45,570 nucleotides of DNA, from assembly GCA_026706455.1 (NCBI GenBank), contig JAPOYS010000153.1, positions 1 to 45,570 on the forward strand, read 5' to 3'. The notes under the pieces are model-generated. The model did no database searches and was not told where the DNA came from. It worked only from the letters and a program-made list of their open reading frames with translations. Within the stretch, counting starts at the first letter, position 1. The number at the start of each line of letters is the position of its first letter. Positions 14,180 to 23,739 of the stretch are shown here, in pieces. The position numbers were made by a program, and so were the translations under genes. This DNA is from Chloroflexota bacterium (GTDB lineage: Bacteria > Chloroflexota > Anaerolineae > Aggregatilineales > Phototrophicaceae).

Positions 14180-17089
14180 ATGACTGGCATGAACCAAGAC
14201 AGTATCATCGTGCGCGGCGCGCGCGAACATAACCTCAAGAACATTGATGTCGAGATTCCGCGCAATCGGCTGGTGGTCATCACCGGCTTGTCCGGTTCCG
14301 GCAAATCGTCGCTCGCCTTTGATACGATTTTTGCCGAAGGGCAGCGGCGCTACGTCGAGAGCTTGAGCAGCTACGCCCGCCAATTCCTGGGCTTGATGGA
14401 AAAGCCGGATGTCGATCAGATTGAGGGTTTGAGCCCGGCGGTTTCCATCGATCAGAAGAGCGTCAGCCACAATCCACGCTCGACGGTCGGCACCGTCACC
14501 GAAATTTATGATTATCTGCGCTTGCTGTACGCGCGGGTGGGCATCCCGCACTGCCCCAAGTGCGGTGCCGAAGTATCAGCGCAAAGCGCGCAGCAGATCG
14601 TAGACCAGATTCAGAACATGCCCGTCGACAGCCGCATCCAGATTCTGGCGCCGGTGATCCACCGCCAAAAGGGCAACCACATCAAAGTGCTGGAAGATAT
14701 CGGCAAGCAGGGTTTCGCGCGCGTCCGCGTCGATGGCCTTGTGCGCGACCTCGATGAAGAGATTGAGCTCGACCGCTACGTCATTCACGATATCGAGATC
14801 GTAGTGGATCGCTTGGTGATTCGCCGTTACAGCGATGAACAAAGCGACGATGCCACCGCCTTTGAAACGCGGTTGACCGATGCGGTAGAGACGGCGCTGG
14901 AGTTGGGCGACGGTCGGATGATCGTGCAGGATGTGACCGACCGCGAGAACTCGCTCGACCATCTGTTCAGCGAAGATTTGGCTTGCCCCGAGGGGCATGG
15001 CAGCGTCCCGCAACCGGAACCGCGCCTCTTCAGTTTCAACACGCCCAGCGGCGCCTGCCCGACCTGCCAAGGCTTGGGTTTCAGCCTGGAAATTGATCCG
15101 GACATGGTGGTGCCGGACAAGAGCAAGTCGATCGCCGACGGGGCGATCAGCGCCAACGGGCATAGCGTGGAAGACAAGCGCGGCTGGAACTGGAACGTCT
15201 ATTGCAGTTTGTCGCGCGCCTACCGCTTCCGCCTGGACGCGCCCTGGCGAAAACTGAAGCAGGAGCATCAAGACTTGATACTCTATGGCTCGGGCGACCG
15301 GCGCTTTGACGTGACCTATTACCATTCCAGCGGCGCCGAACGCACCTGGTCGACGCGCTTCGAAGGCGTGATACCCAATCTGGAGCGGCGTTACCAGCAG
15401 ACCGAGTCGGATTTCATTCGCAGCAAGATCCGCGAGTATATGCGTGAAATTCCATGCCGCGCCTGCGGAGGAAAACGGCTGCGCCCGGAGGCGCTGTCGG
15501 TGACCATCGGCGGCTCTACGATCCATGACGTGACCCATTTGCCGATCGATGATCTGGAGGTTTGGGTCGATTCGCTGCGAGGCGAAGGCGCCATCCTGTC
15601 GCGCCGAGAACAGCAGATCGCGCATCAGATTCTGCGCGAGTTGAATTCGCGCGTCGGTTTCCTTAGCAATGTCGGGCTGAATTATTTGTCCCTCTCGCGC
15701 AGCGCGGCGACGCTCAGCGGCGGCGAATCCCAGCGGATACGGCTGGCGACGCAGGTCGGCAGTCAACTCACGGGGGTACTCTACGTCTTGGACGAGCCGT
15801 CGATCGGGCTGCATCAGCGCGACAACAAGCGGCTGATTCGTACGCTGACTGGTCTGCGCGATATCGGCAATACCGTGCTGGTCGTCGAGCACGATGAGGA
15901 TACGATGCGCTCATCGGATTGGCTGATTGACCTGGGACGCGGCGCCGGCGAAAATGGGGGCGAGGTCGTCGCCGCTGGCACGCCGGAGCAGGTGACGCAT
16001 GTCAAAGACAGTTATACAGGCGCGTTCCTTTCCGGGCGCTTTCAGATCCCGCTGCCGGAGAGCCGGCGTCCCGGCTCGGGCGAGTACCTGTCCCTGCGTG
16101 GGGCGCGCGCGAACAACTTGAAGCATATTGATATTGATTTCCCGTTGTGCCAACTGATCTGCGTCACCGGCGTCAGCGGCAGCGGCAAATCGTCGCTGGT
16201 GGTGGAAACACTCTACAAGCGGCTGGCGCAACTGATCAACCGCAGTCGCGAGCGGGCCGGCGACCACGATGAGATCATCGGCGCTGAGAAGATTGACAAG
16301 ATCATCAACATCGATCAGAGCCCGATTGGGCGGACGCCACGCAGCAATCCAGGCACCTACACCAAGATGTTTGACGATATTCGCAGCCTCTTCGCCGAGT
16401 TGCCGGAGAGCAAAATCCGCGGCTACCGCGCCGGGCGCTTCAGCTTCAATGTCAAAGGCGGTCGCTGCGAGAACTGCGAGGGCCAGGGGTTGATCAAGAT
16501 TGAGATGCAATTCTTGCCCGATGTTTATGTGCAATGCGAGGTCTGCCGCGGCACACGCTACAACCGCGAGACGCTGCAAGTGCACTACAAGAACAAGTCC
16601 ATCGCCGATGTGCTGAACATGACCGTCAGCGAGGGGCTGGCATTTTTCGAGAGTCTGCCGCGCATCCGGCGCAAGCTCGATACGCTGGACGCCGTCGGCT
16701 TGGGTTATATCCGAATCGGGCAGCCGGCGACGACATTAAGCGGCGGCGAGGCGCAGCGCATCAAACTGAGTCGCGAGCTCTCCAAACGCGCGACGGGCCA
16801 GACGCTCTATATTCTCGACGAACCCTCGACCGGCTTGCACGCGGTCGATGTCGAGAAGCTGATCAATGTCTTGCAGCAGCTGGCGGATGCTGGTAATACG
16901 ATCATCGTCATAGAACATAATCTGGACATCATCAAAGTGGCCGATCATATCATCGACCTGGGGCCGGAAGGCGGCGGCGGCGGCGGCGAAGTCATCGCGC
17001 AAGGCACGCCGGAAGAAGTGGCGGCGACGCCGCGCAGCTACACCGGGCGATATCTGCAACCTTATCTGCAAATGCCGCAGCCGGTCTGA
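14180..17089 (+). CDS. uvrA: UvrABC excinuclease subunit A
   Basis: A 969-residue damage-recognition ATPase of nucleotide excision repair that loads UvrB at DNA lesions. Two ABC modules are intact. The first Walker A is GLSGSGKSS at residues 36-44, with its split signature [16 protein letters not shown] and Walker [10 protein letters not shown]. The second has [24 protein letters not shown] and [13 protein letters not shown]. Zinc ligands are visible in [25 protein letters not shown], and the C-terminal CENCEGQG...[10 protein letters not shown]. The length is typical. The start could be ATG 14180 or ATG 14189; neither has a strong ribosome site. The final Gly-rich stretch [13 protein letters not shown] is a mild variant of the usual EGGDGGGE. 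A glycosyltransferase gene follows after 24 bp. Confidence 0.97.
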   Translation: MTGMNQDSIIVRGAREHNLKNIDVEIPRNRLVVITGLSGSGKSSLAFDTIFAEGQRRYVESLSSYARQFLGLMEKPDVDQIEGLSPAVSIDQKSVSHNPRSTVGTVTEIYDYLRLLYARVGIPHCPKCGAEVSAQSAQQIVDQIQNMPVDSRIQILAPVIHRQKGNHIKVLEDIGKQGFARVRVDGLVRDLDEEIELDRYVIHDIEIVVDRLVIRRYSDEQSDDATAFETRLTDAVETALELGDGRMIVQDVTDRENSLDHLFSEDLACPEGHGSVPQPEPRLFSFNTPSGACPTCQGLGFSLEIDPDMVVPDKSKSIADGAISANGHSVEDKRGWNWNVYCSLSRAYRFRLDAPWRKLKQEHQDLILYGSGDRRFDVTYYHSSGAERTWSTRFEGVIPNLERRYQQTESDFIRSKIREYMREIPCRACGGKRLRPEALSVTIGGSTIHDVTHLPIDDLEVWVDSLRGEGAILSRREQQIAHQILRELNSRVGFLSNVGLNYLSLSRSAATLSGGESQRIRLATQVGSQLTGVLYVLDEPSIGLHQRDNKRLIRTLTGLRDIGNTVLVVEHDEDTMRSSDWLIDLGRGAGENGGEVVAAGTPEQVTHVKDSYTGAFLSGRFQIPLPESRRPGSGEYLSLRGARANNLKHIDIDFPLCQLICVTGVSGSGKSSLVVETLYKRLAQLINRSRERAGDHDEIIGAEKIDKIINIDQSPIGRTPRSNPGTYTKMFDDIRSLFAELPESKIRGYRAGRFSFNVKGGRCENCEGQGLIKIEMQFLPDVYVQCEVCRGTRYNRETLQVHYKNKSIADVLNMTVSEGLAFFESLPRIRRKLDTLDAVGLGYIRIGQPATTLSGGEAQRIKLSRELSKRATGQTLYILDEPSTGLHAVDVEKLINVLQQLADAGNTIIVIEHNLDIIKVADHIIDLGPEGGGGGGEVIAQGTPEEVAATPRSYTGRYLQPYLQMPQPV

Positions 17090-17113
17090 CGCGGAAGAGT
17101 TGGACGTCTACTT

Positions 17114-18352
17114 GTGGCGATATTCTGGTTTGTTTCGGCGCCCCTTTACAGCCATACAGACTGGGGCGGCTTTCTCAAAACGGCGCAAGCGCTGAACGCG
17201 CGCGGACACGATATCCTCTGGCTAAGCGAAAGTCCGCTGGAGCGAGCAGTGACGCGCAGCGGACTCCGATTCCGCGCAATTCGACAGACGGGTTGGCTTT
17301 GGCCGCCGCCGCCACAACCGGACCTGAGCCAGATCGCGCCGCAGGATGCGGTTGCGCTGCGCTACAAACGTGCGCTGGACACCTGGCTCAGCGAGGATCT
17401 GGTCGCGGACGCGGTCGAGGCTATGCTGGACCTGGAAGACGAGATTGGCGCGCCGGACGCCCTCGTGTCGGATCCCTTTCTGAGCGCGTCGGCCATCGCC
17501 GCCGATATTCTCGACGTCCCGTTGGTCATCTGCGGCTGGCCCGCGCAGGCGACTCTCGATGAGCAGCAGCTCTTCCCGGTGCAGCGCGATCTCAGCAGCG
17601 ACAGCCAGCAGCGGATTCAGCGTCTATGTGAGCGCTTCGGCATCGAAGGCAGAAACTTCTCTAAGGGGACAGCGCCCTCGATCAGAAGCGAATCGCCGCA
17701 CATTGTCTATTTCACGCCGGGTTGGCACCAGTCGGAACTATCGACCATCCTGCCGCAGACGCAGTTTGTCGGCGGCATGCCGGCGGCGCCGACGGATCCC
17801 CCGCCGCGGTGGCTTCTCGATATCCCGCCGGACAGGCCGCTGGGGCTGGTCACGCTGGGCACCAGCTTCACAGGCGATCTGGGATTCTACAGTTGGGCGG
17901 CACAGGCGGTCGCGAGCGCGGGCTTGATCCCGCTGGTGACGCTCGGCTGGAATCCGATTGAAGCCGACAAGAAAGCCGAGTTGAAGCGGGCGCTGCCGGC
18001 CGGCACGCGCCTGTTGAATTGGGCGCCCTACGAGCATGTCTTGCCGCGCTGCGAGATTATGATTCATCATGGAGGCATCGGCACGACGCATGCCGCGGTC
18101 GCGCATGGCTTGCCGCAAATCGTCGTGCCGCACGCGGCCGACCAGCGGATACAAGGACGGCGCGCCGCCGAAGCGAAGGTGGGTTTGCATTTGACGGCGC
18201 ATGATGTGCGGCAGGGTCAGCTGCGCGAGGGCGTGCAGGCGCTGATGGAGGCGGATTGGGTGCGCGAGAACGCGCGGCGGCTGGCGCGGGAGATGGCCGC
18301 GCTGGGCGGCGCTGAACGAGCCGGGGAGTTAGTTGCGGGGGTTGTGGGTTAG
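17114..18352 (+). CDS. UGT/MGT-type glycosyltransferase (GT1, GT-B fold)
   Basis: A 412-residue protein with a GTG start 24 bp after uvrA. The N-terminal acceptor domain starts FWFVSAPLYSHTDWGGFLKTAQ. The C-terminal donor domain has LGTSFTGDL, then LLNWAPYEHVLPRCEIMIHHGGIGTTHAAVAHGLPQIV (HHGGIGTT near residues 318-325) and PHAADQRIQG. This is the nucleotide-sugar binding block of the macrolide/UDP-glucuronosyl transferase family. Such enzymes glycosylate small lipophilic molecules, sterols or carotenoids; the acceptor here is not predictable. Its stop codon overlaps by three bases the stop of the convergent rloB-like gene, which suggests the defence pair was inserted tightly against it. Confidence 0.85.
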   Translation: MAIFWFVSAPLYSHTDWGGFLKTAQALNARGHDILWLSESPLERAVTRSGLRFRAIRQTGWLWPPPPQPDLSQIAPQDAVALRYKRALDTWLSEDLVADAVEAMLDLEDEIGAPDALVSDPFLSASAIAADILDVPLVICGWPAQATLDEQQLFPVQRDLSSDSQQRIQRLCERFGIEGRNFSKGTAPSIRSESPHIVYFTPGWHQSELSTILPQTQFVGGMPAAPTDPPPRWLLDIPPDRPLGLVTLGTSFTGDLGFYSWAAQAVASAGLIPLVTLGWNPIEADKKAELKRALPAGTRLLNWAPYEHVLPRCEIMIHHGGIGTTHAAVAHGLPQIVVPHAADQRIQGRRAAEAKVGLHLTAHDVRQGQLREGVQALMEADWVRENARRLAREMAALGGAERAGELVAGVVG

Positions 18353-18966
18353 GTGGAGGAGTTGCGGATAGACTCAATAAGTTTGTAAACACGAGTGCCG
18401 ACAGCGGAGTCAGAGACTTCACGTTGAGCTTCGTTGGCCTTGGCGTTGGAAATGGCTTGCTCAATCCGTGAAATGTACTTTGCGACGTCGTAGCGGGACT
18501 TGCTGAATGAATCGTCATATTGTCGCAGCGTGGTCTCAACCGACCCGCAGCCAATCGCTTCGGCTCTGCCTGTGAGCCCGCTTATCTTGTTTAATGCATT
18601 GAAGTGCAGGATTAGCCAAAGTTCAAAGCAGGGATTGCTATCGGCAATGAAGTAGCCTTTTGACCTTGCGCGCTTTGCGAATGCCCCAAGTTCCTCTATT
18701 GGTCTTCTGTCGTGATCGACTACTGCCCAATATTCGCTTTTACCACTCCTTGGTTTTCTTTCCTTGTCGAGTCGATTCAATACCGACATTAGAGCCGACT
18801 TTGTACCTTTTCGTAAAACTCGAACATTACCATCTCGATACTTTTGTCGTAAGGCGTCGAAATACTTCGGCTCTGTTTGACTTCCTTCAGTTGCTATGAC
18901 AGTAAGCCTGCGGCTGTCTATGAGATTACTTTTGTTCTGCCGATTTCGCGCCTTCCGTTTCCCCAC
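18349..18966 (-). CDS. RloB/AbiLii-family protein
   Basis: A 205-residue protein with GTG start, 2 bp after the ATPase stop, so translation is probably coupled. RloB-family hallmarks are IATEGSQTEPKYFDAL (residues 24-39), VVDHD near 81-85, and the signature DSNPCFELWLILHF near 109-122. The early Glu plus a later DxD recalls a Toprim-like catalytic layout, which would make it the effector nuclease; this is inference. RloB occurs with RloA within type I restriction loci, and the homologous AbiLi/AbiLii pair causes abortive infection in lactococci. The C-terminus is Lys/Arg/Ser-rich. AT-richer than the flanking glycosyltransferase gene, consistent with transfer. Confidence 0.83.
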   Translation of the reverse strand: MGKRKARNRQNKSNLIDSRRLTVIATEGSQTEPKYFDALRQKYRDGNVRVLRKGTKSALMSVLNRLDKERKPRSGKSEYWAVVDHDRRPIEELGAFAKRARSKGYFIADSNPCFELWLILHFNALNKISGLTGRAEAIGCGSVETTLRQYDDSFSKSRYDVAKYISRIEQAISNAKANEAQREVSDSAVGTRVYKLIESIRNSST

Positions 18967-18968
18967 GT

Positions 18969-20351
18969 CTACTTCGCCCAGTCCAAAATGTTATAGCTAG
19001 GCAGAATCGGAATCGCGCCGAAACGTCCGTGCAAGTATCCTGAGCGAATATCCGAGTGATACTGCGGCTTGAATTCCTCAAGTGAATACAATGCTGAAGC
19101 CCCATGTCCATCTTTCTCAATAAACCAGATTTCGTCAGGTCGAAGTAAGTCGAGATCCAAAATACCCGATTCATGTGTGGTAACGATGAATTGGCTTGGT
19201 CTGTATGCAGTATTCTCCAAGAATAGCTCCAACAACCCGTAAGTTTGGTGAGCATGCAAACTTCGATCGATTTCGTCGATAACCAGCACTTGCTGGTTTC
19301 CATGTTCAAACAGGTCGATTAATCCGGGCACGATGTCAAAAAGCCTCCTAGTTCCATCTGATTCCTGGGTCATATCGAATCCAACAGTACGCGCTCCTTG
19401 ATCGGCTTGATGATGGGTTACAAAAAACAATGAACGAACATCCTTATTTTCAGTCACAGTGAAAGGTACAGATGTTGTGTAGTAAGGAACCGGTTCTTGC
19501 GAAACAGTCAAAAGACCTACCACGCTACCCTCGGGTTGTTGCTCAAGTATCATGCGTTTCAGGTCGGCTTTTGCCTGCCTCGGGATTCGCGGGTCGCTAT
19601 CAAAATCGATTTCATGGAGATCAATATCATGTATGTGTAGGTCAAACAGGTTTATCAGGTCTCGGAAGCGCGCCTTGAAATCCGGTTCATTGAAGAACCT
19701 AATCTCTTTGTTGTAAGCAGTCCAGCCAGGGAACATAATCTTTAGATGGTTTCGAAACCAACTCTCCACGACATCAAAATCCGATACATTGCTTTCAATA
19801 CACTCATTAATAAACAGTTGCTCGGGACGAGTGGACCGGGCCACATGAGCGAGGAATAATTCATCGAATGACGCAGGTCCAGCATTATTCGAAAACGATA
19901 CCTTTGCTAGTCCTTCCTTACTCGTTGTCCGCTCGAAGAGCTTAATTTCATCATTGTGTTTAATTTTACACAATTGTTCGTGATGCACTCGATGCTTATC
20001 AAGTTCAAAACTATAGATATAGTCATGTTGACCGACTCTGAACTCAAACTCAAACTTCGAAGGATTTTTCTCCAAGGCGCTGTCAAGAAGGAATGGTTGG
20101 ACGGGGATGTTGCCCCCAGCTGGAACGCCGCCTAACACCATGTCTTTGGCGAAAGCCATTGAAGAAATTATATTAGATTTGCCAGAGGCATTGGCTCCAT
20201 AAAGGACGCCAGTTTTTAGCAGCCGCAAATCGCTCTTGCGTTCTCGCTTTACGATGTGGCTGGGATGTCGCGTTTTCCTGCTTGAGACCATCGAAAATTC
20301 GATCTCGTCCTTAAAGGACAGGAAGTTCTCCACAGTGAAACGAATTAACAT
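18969..20351 (-). CDS. RloA/AbiLi-like AAA ATPase (AAA15/21, SMC-type)
   Basis: A 460-residue ATPase. It begins MLIRFTVENFLSFKDEIEF, the usual start of AAA15/OLD-like ABC ATPases. Walker A is GANASGKSN at residues 52-60. ESDGTRRLFDIVPGLIDLF (about 332-350) fills the signature position. Walker B is VLVIDEIDRSLHA, followed by QFIVTTHESGILD (H-loop). No Toprim domain is fused, so the nuclease function, if any, must come from the RloB partner encoded 2 bp downstream. AAGGAGAGGGG precedes the ATG, and a TACAAT -10 box lies at 20403-20408. The pair matches the AbiL/RloAB abortive-infection arrangement. AT-richer than its neighbours. Confidence 0.85.
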   Translation of the reverse strand: MLIRFTVENFLSFKDEIEFSMVSSRKTRHPSHIVKRERKSDLRLLKTGVLYGANASGKSNIISSMAFAKDMVLGGVPAGGNIPVQPFLLDSALEKNPSKFEFEFRVGQHDYIYSFELDKHRVHHEQLCKIKHNDEIKLFERTTSKEGLAKVSFSNNAGPASFDELFLAHVARSTRPEQLFINECIESNVSDFDVVESWFRNHLKIMFPGWTAYNKEIRFFNEPDFKARFRDLINLFDLHIHDIDLHEIDFDSDPRIPRQAKADLKRMILEQQPEGSVVGLLTVSQEPVPYYTTSVPFTVTENKDVRSLFFVTHHQADQGARTVGFDMTQESDGTRRLFDIVPGLIDLFEHGNQQVLVIDEIDRSLHAHQTYGLLELFLENTAYRPSQFIVTTHESGILDLDLLRPDEIWFIEKDGHGASALYSLEEFKPQYHSDIRSGYLHGRFGAIPILPSYNILDWAK

Positions 20352-20402
20352 GGCAGCCCCTCTCCTTTAGCTGACGGACGGGACGCGATCGTTGCTGCCA
20401 GC

Positions 20403-20408
20403 ATTGTA
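20403..20408 (-). promoter_or_regulatory. -10 box of the RloA-RloB operon
   Basis: On the minus strand CACTACAATGC gives TACAAT about 50 nt before the ATG of the ATPase gene. The gap to the opposite-strand BNR gene is short, so the two promoters lie back to back. No clear -35 was seen. Confidence 0.4.
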
Positions 20409-20461
20409 GTGTACGCCACCGCGCTAAAGCAATGGAGATGTGGCATGTGCTCATTCCGCGC

Positions 20462-20467
20462 TACAAT
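20462..20467 (+). promoter_or_regulatory. -10 box of the BNR-repeat gene
   Basis: GCTACAAT ends at 20467, 42 bp before the ATG at 20510. It supports that start over an in-frame ATG at 20432 lying upstream of the box. The same GCTACAAT/GCTACACT form recurs before the amidase and S-adenosylhomocysteinase genes. Confidence 0.4.
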
Positions 20468-20509
20468 AACCGCCATCATCCGACCACTTCACAAGAAAGC
20501 CCAAAGCCC

Positions 20510-23500
20510 ATGACCCTTCCCATCGACAACATCGGACGCTGGCGCTGCATCGGACCCTTCCGCGGCGGACGCGTCGTTACCGTCGCCGGCGACCCCCGCG
20601 ACATCGGCACATTTTACTTCGGCGCTTGCGCAGGCGGCGTCTGGAAGACGGACGATGCCGGGCAGTATTGGCGCAACATCTCGGACGGCTACTTCAATAC
20701 CGCCTCGGTCGGCGCGCTGGCGGTGTCGGAAGCCGACCCCAATGTCATCTACGCCGGCACAGGCGAGGCGACCATCCGTATCGATGTTTCGCATGGCGAT
20801 GGCGTCTACAAATCCACCGACGCGGGCCGCAGTTGGAAGCATATTGGCTTGGGCGACACGCGCCACATCGGCAAGATCCGCATTCATCCGCGTGATCCGG
20901 ACACGGTCTTGGTGGCGGCGCTGGGGCACGCCTTTGGGCGGAATCAGCAGCGCGGCGTTTTCCGCTCCACCGATGGCGGCGAGAGTTGGGAGCAAGTACT
21001 TTTCGTCAGCGACAAGGCGGGCGCGGTCGATCTCAGCATAGACGTCAACAATCCGCGCATCATCTATGCGACGATATGGCAGGCTTATCGCAACTTTCAC
21101 ATGATCAGCAGCGGCGGCGAAGACAGCGGCATCTGGCGCTCGCTGGATGGGGGCGACACTTGGCAGAACATCTCCGATAACAAGGGTTTGCCGAGCGGCA
21201 TCATGGGCAAGATCGGTATTGCCGCGTCGCCGGCGCAAGCGGGCCGCGTCTACGCCTTGCTCGAGCATGAAGAGGGCGGCATGTACCGCTCGGAAGACTA
21301 CGGCGACAATTGGCGCTTTGTCGCGCGCAATAATGACATCATCTCGCGCGCCTGGTATTACATGCATTTGACGCCCGATCCGCAAGATCCGGATACGGTC
21401 TATGTCAATAACCTGCGTTTCTGGAAGTCGGTCGATGGCGGCAAAACCTATTCCATGATTGGCACACCGCATGGAGACAATCACGATCTCTGGATTGACC
21501 CGCAGAATCCGAAGCGCATGGTGCAGGGAAACGATGGCGGCGCTTGCGTCTCGCTGAATGGCGGCGCCACCTGGTCAAGCATCTTTAATCAGCCGACCGC
21601 GCAGTTTTATCACGTTGCCGCCGACAATCGCGATCCTTATTTCGTGTACGGAACGCAGCAGGACAACAGCAGCATCGCCGTGCCCAGCCGCAACGAAAAG
21701 TCGTCGCTGATGTGGATGGATGGCTTCATCGCCGGCTCGGGCGAGAGCGGCTACATCGCTGTCAAGCCCGATGACGACAACATCATATTTGTCGGCGCCA
21801 TCGGCAGTTCGCCCGGCGGCGGCAACTGCCTGCAGCGATATGATCACGGCAGCAAGCAGCTGCGACTGGTGACGACCTGGCCCGAGATGACAGCGGGCGA
21901 GGCGGCCGCTGATCTCAAGTATCGCTTCGCCTGGACCTATCCCATCGTCTTCTCGCCGCATGACGCGGACACGCTCTACATCGGCGGCAACCAGATCATG
22001 AAGTCTACCGACGAAGGGCATAGCTGGCGGGCGATCAGCCCGGATTTGACGCGCGCCGACCCAGCCACGCTCCAGATCACCGGCGGACCAATCAATCGTG
22101 ACGGCGCCGGCGCCGAAGTCTACGCCACGGTCTTCGCGCTGGCGGAATCCCCGCATCAGCCCGGCCTGCTGTGGGCCGGCTCGGACGACGGTCTCGCGCA
22201 CATCAGCCAAGACAACGGCGAGACCTGGGAGGACATCACGCCGGCCGAATTGCCCGAATGGTCGATGATTAGCATGTTGGAGCTTTCGCCGCATGATCCG
22301 GCGACTTGCTATTTGGCGGCGATCCGCTACAAGCTGGATGATTATGCGCCCTACCTGTTCAAGACCTCGGATTACGGGCAGACCTGGGCGCGCATCAACG
22401 ACGGCATACGCGATGACGATTTCACGCGCGTGATTCGCTGCGATCCCGAGCGCCGCGGTCTCTTGTACGCCGGCACGGAAACGGGCCTATACATTTCTTT
22501 TGATGACGGCGCTAATTGGCAACGCTTTCAATTGAATTTGCCGGTGACGCCCATACACGATCTTCTGGTTAAGAACGGCGACTTGATCGCGGCTACACAC
22601 GGACGCTCCTTCTGGATTCTGGACGATCTGTCGCGTTTGCATCAGTTGTCCAAGGACCTGCAAGGGCAGAGCGCGCTGCTGCTCAAGCCGCGTGATACGC
22701 CGCGCATATTGGAGAGCATAGACGCGCGGCGCCTGGTCGACCAGCCCGGGAAGACCTATCAAAGTTCGACTGGCATCATGGCAGCGTATACGCATACGTA
22801 CACGCCCGAGAATGTCATTCAGCGGGAGTTTCTTGATTCGGGCGAGAATCTGCCTCGTGGCCTCCACATCAGCTACTATCTTGAGGCTAAGCCCGCCGGC
22901 AAGATCACCCTGCGCATCGCCGACGCTGAGGGCGATCTGCTGCGCGAATTTACTAGCATGGACGAAGCGGATCGCCGAAAGCAAAAAGCCAAGCCCGATA
23001 GATCGATCGTATACCTGACGGCGCAGGCCGGCTGGAATCGCTTCGTCTGGGACCTGCGTCTGCCGATGTCGCCTGATCTCAATGGCAAGGACCCGCAATT
23101 TGAGCGGATGCCGGGCCCAACGGTGACGCCGAGCGCTTATCAGCTCAGCCTGCATGTAGACGGCCAGGCGTCTTCCCAGACATTCAACTTGGTCAAGGAC
23201 CCGAGCTCGCGCGCCAGCGACGCCGAATTGCAGCGGCAATTTGACCTGCTTGTGGAGATCTACCGCCTGTATTCCGAAGCGACCGAGACCGTCAACGCAA
23301 TGCGCCGCCAGCGGGATCAGTTGAAGCGCCTGGCGGAACGTCTGGCCGCCGCCGACGAGCATAAGGACCTGGCCGCCAAGGCATCCGCGCTTCGAGACCA
23401 GATACTCGAAATCGAGACGGGCATCTTGATTCCTGACTTGCCGGAAGGCTGGGCGGGGCGCTTGAACCAGGGGACGGATCCGCTGCGGCGCTTGAGCGCG

Positions 23501-23677
23501 CTGCCATCGGTGGTTGCCTTGGGCGAGTTCCCGCCGACGGAGCAAGCCTACGCTGTTTACGAGAAACTGGCGGGTGTGATAAACAGCCGAATGCGCGAAT
23601 TTGAAGAATTGCGAAGCGCAGCCGTGGCGGAATTCAATCGCATCCTCGCGGAGCGTGGGATACGCCACGTCGGCTAG
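20510..23677 (+). CDS. Large Asp-box (BNR/sortilin-like) repeat protein
   Basis: A 1055-residue protein annotated in relatives as glycosyl hydrolase or VPS10/sortilin-like beta-propeller protein. It begins IGRWRCIGPFRGGRVVTVAGDP after a short N-terminus. At least ten Asp-box motifs (S/T-x-D-x-G-x-x-W) recur up to about residue 680, for example KTDDAGQYW, RSTDGGESW, RSLDGGDTW, RSEDYGDNW, KSTDEGHSW and KTSDYGQTW. These build one or two beta-propellers. A C-terminal region has a beta-sandwich-like part (KPAGKITLRIADAEGD), then AGWNRFVWDLRLPM, and a helical end. No signal peptide or membrane helix is visible, which is odd because many Asp-box proteins are secreted. Asp-boxes are structural and do not prove hydrolase activity. 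Real function is unknown. Confidence 0.82.
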   Translation: MTLPIDNIGRWRCIGPFRGGRVVTVAGDPRDIGTFYFGACAGGVWKTDDAGQYWRNISDGYFNTASVGALAVSEADPNVIYAGTGEATIRIDVSHGDGVYKSTDAGRSWKHIGLGDTRHIGKIRIHPRDPDTVLVAALGHAFGRNQQRGVFRSTDGGESWEQVLFVSDKAGAVDLSIDVNNPRIIYATIWQAYRNFHMISSGGEDSGIWRSLDGGDTWQNISDNKGLPSGIMGKIGIAASPAQAGRVYALLEHEEGGMYRSEDYGDNWRFVARNNDIISRAWYYMHLTPDPQDPDTVYVNNLRFWKSVDGGKTYSMIGTPHGDNHDLWIDPQNPKRMVQGNDGGACVSLNGGATWSSIFNQPTAQFYHVAADNRDPYFVYGTQQDNSSIAVPSRNEKSSLMWMDGFIAGSGESGYIAVKPDDDNIIFVGAIGSSPGGGNCLQRYDHGSKQLRLVTTWPEMTAGEAAADLKYRFAWTYPIVFSPHDADTLYIGGNQIMKSTDEGHSWRAISPDLTRADPATLQITGGPINRDGAGAEVYATVFALAESPHQPGLLWAGSDDGLAHISQDNGETWEDITPAELPEWSMISMLELSPHDPATCYLAAIRYKLDDYAPYLFKTSDYGQTWARINDGIRDDDFTRVIRCDPERRGLLYAGTETGLYISFDDGANWQRFQLNLPVTPIHDLLVKNGDLIAATHGRSFWILDDLSRLHQLSKDLQGQSALLLKPRDTPRILESIDARRLVDQPGKTYQSSTGIMAAYTHTYTPENVIQREFLDSGENLPRGLHISYYLEAKPAGKITLRIADAEGDLLREFTSMDEADRRKQKAKPDRSIVYLTAQAGWNRFVWDLRLPMSPDLNGKDPQFERMPGPTVTPSAYQLSLHVDGQASSQTFNLVKDPSSRASDAELQRQFDLLVEIYRLYSEATETVNAMRRQRDQLKRLAERLAAADEHKDLAAKASALRDQILEIETGILIPDLPEGWAGRLNQGTDPLRRLSALPSVVALGEFPPTEQAYAVYEKLAGVINSRMREFEELRSAAVAEFNRILAERGIRHVG

Positions 23678-23739
23678 CGTATGGTATACTCTAGTCGATG
23701 CGCGCCGATAAAGGCGAGAACGGCGCAAAGGGACGCATT

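Noticed and set aside
14576-15892. 438-codon open frame opposite uvrA
   Set aside because: Antisense shadow of uvrA, whose protein is fully conserved across the stretch.
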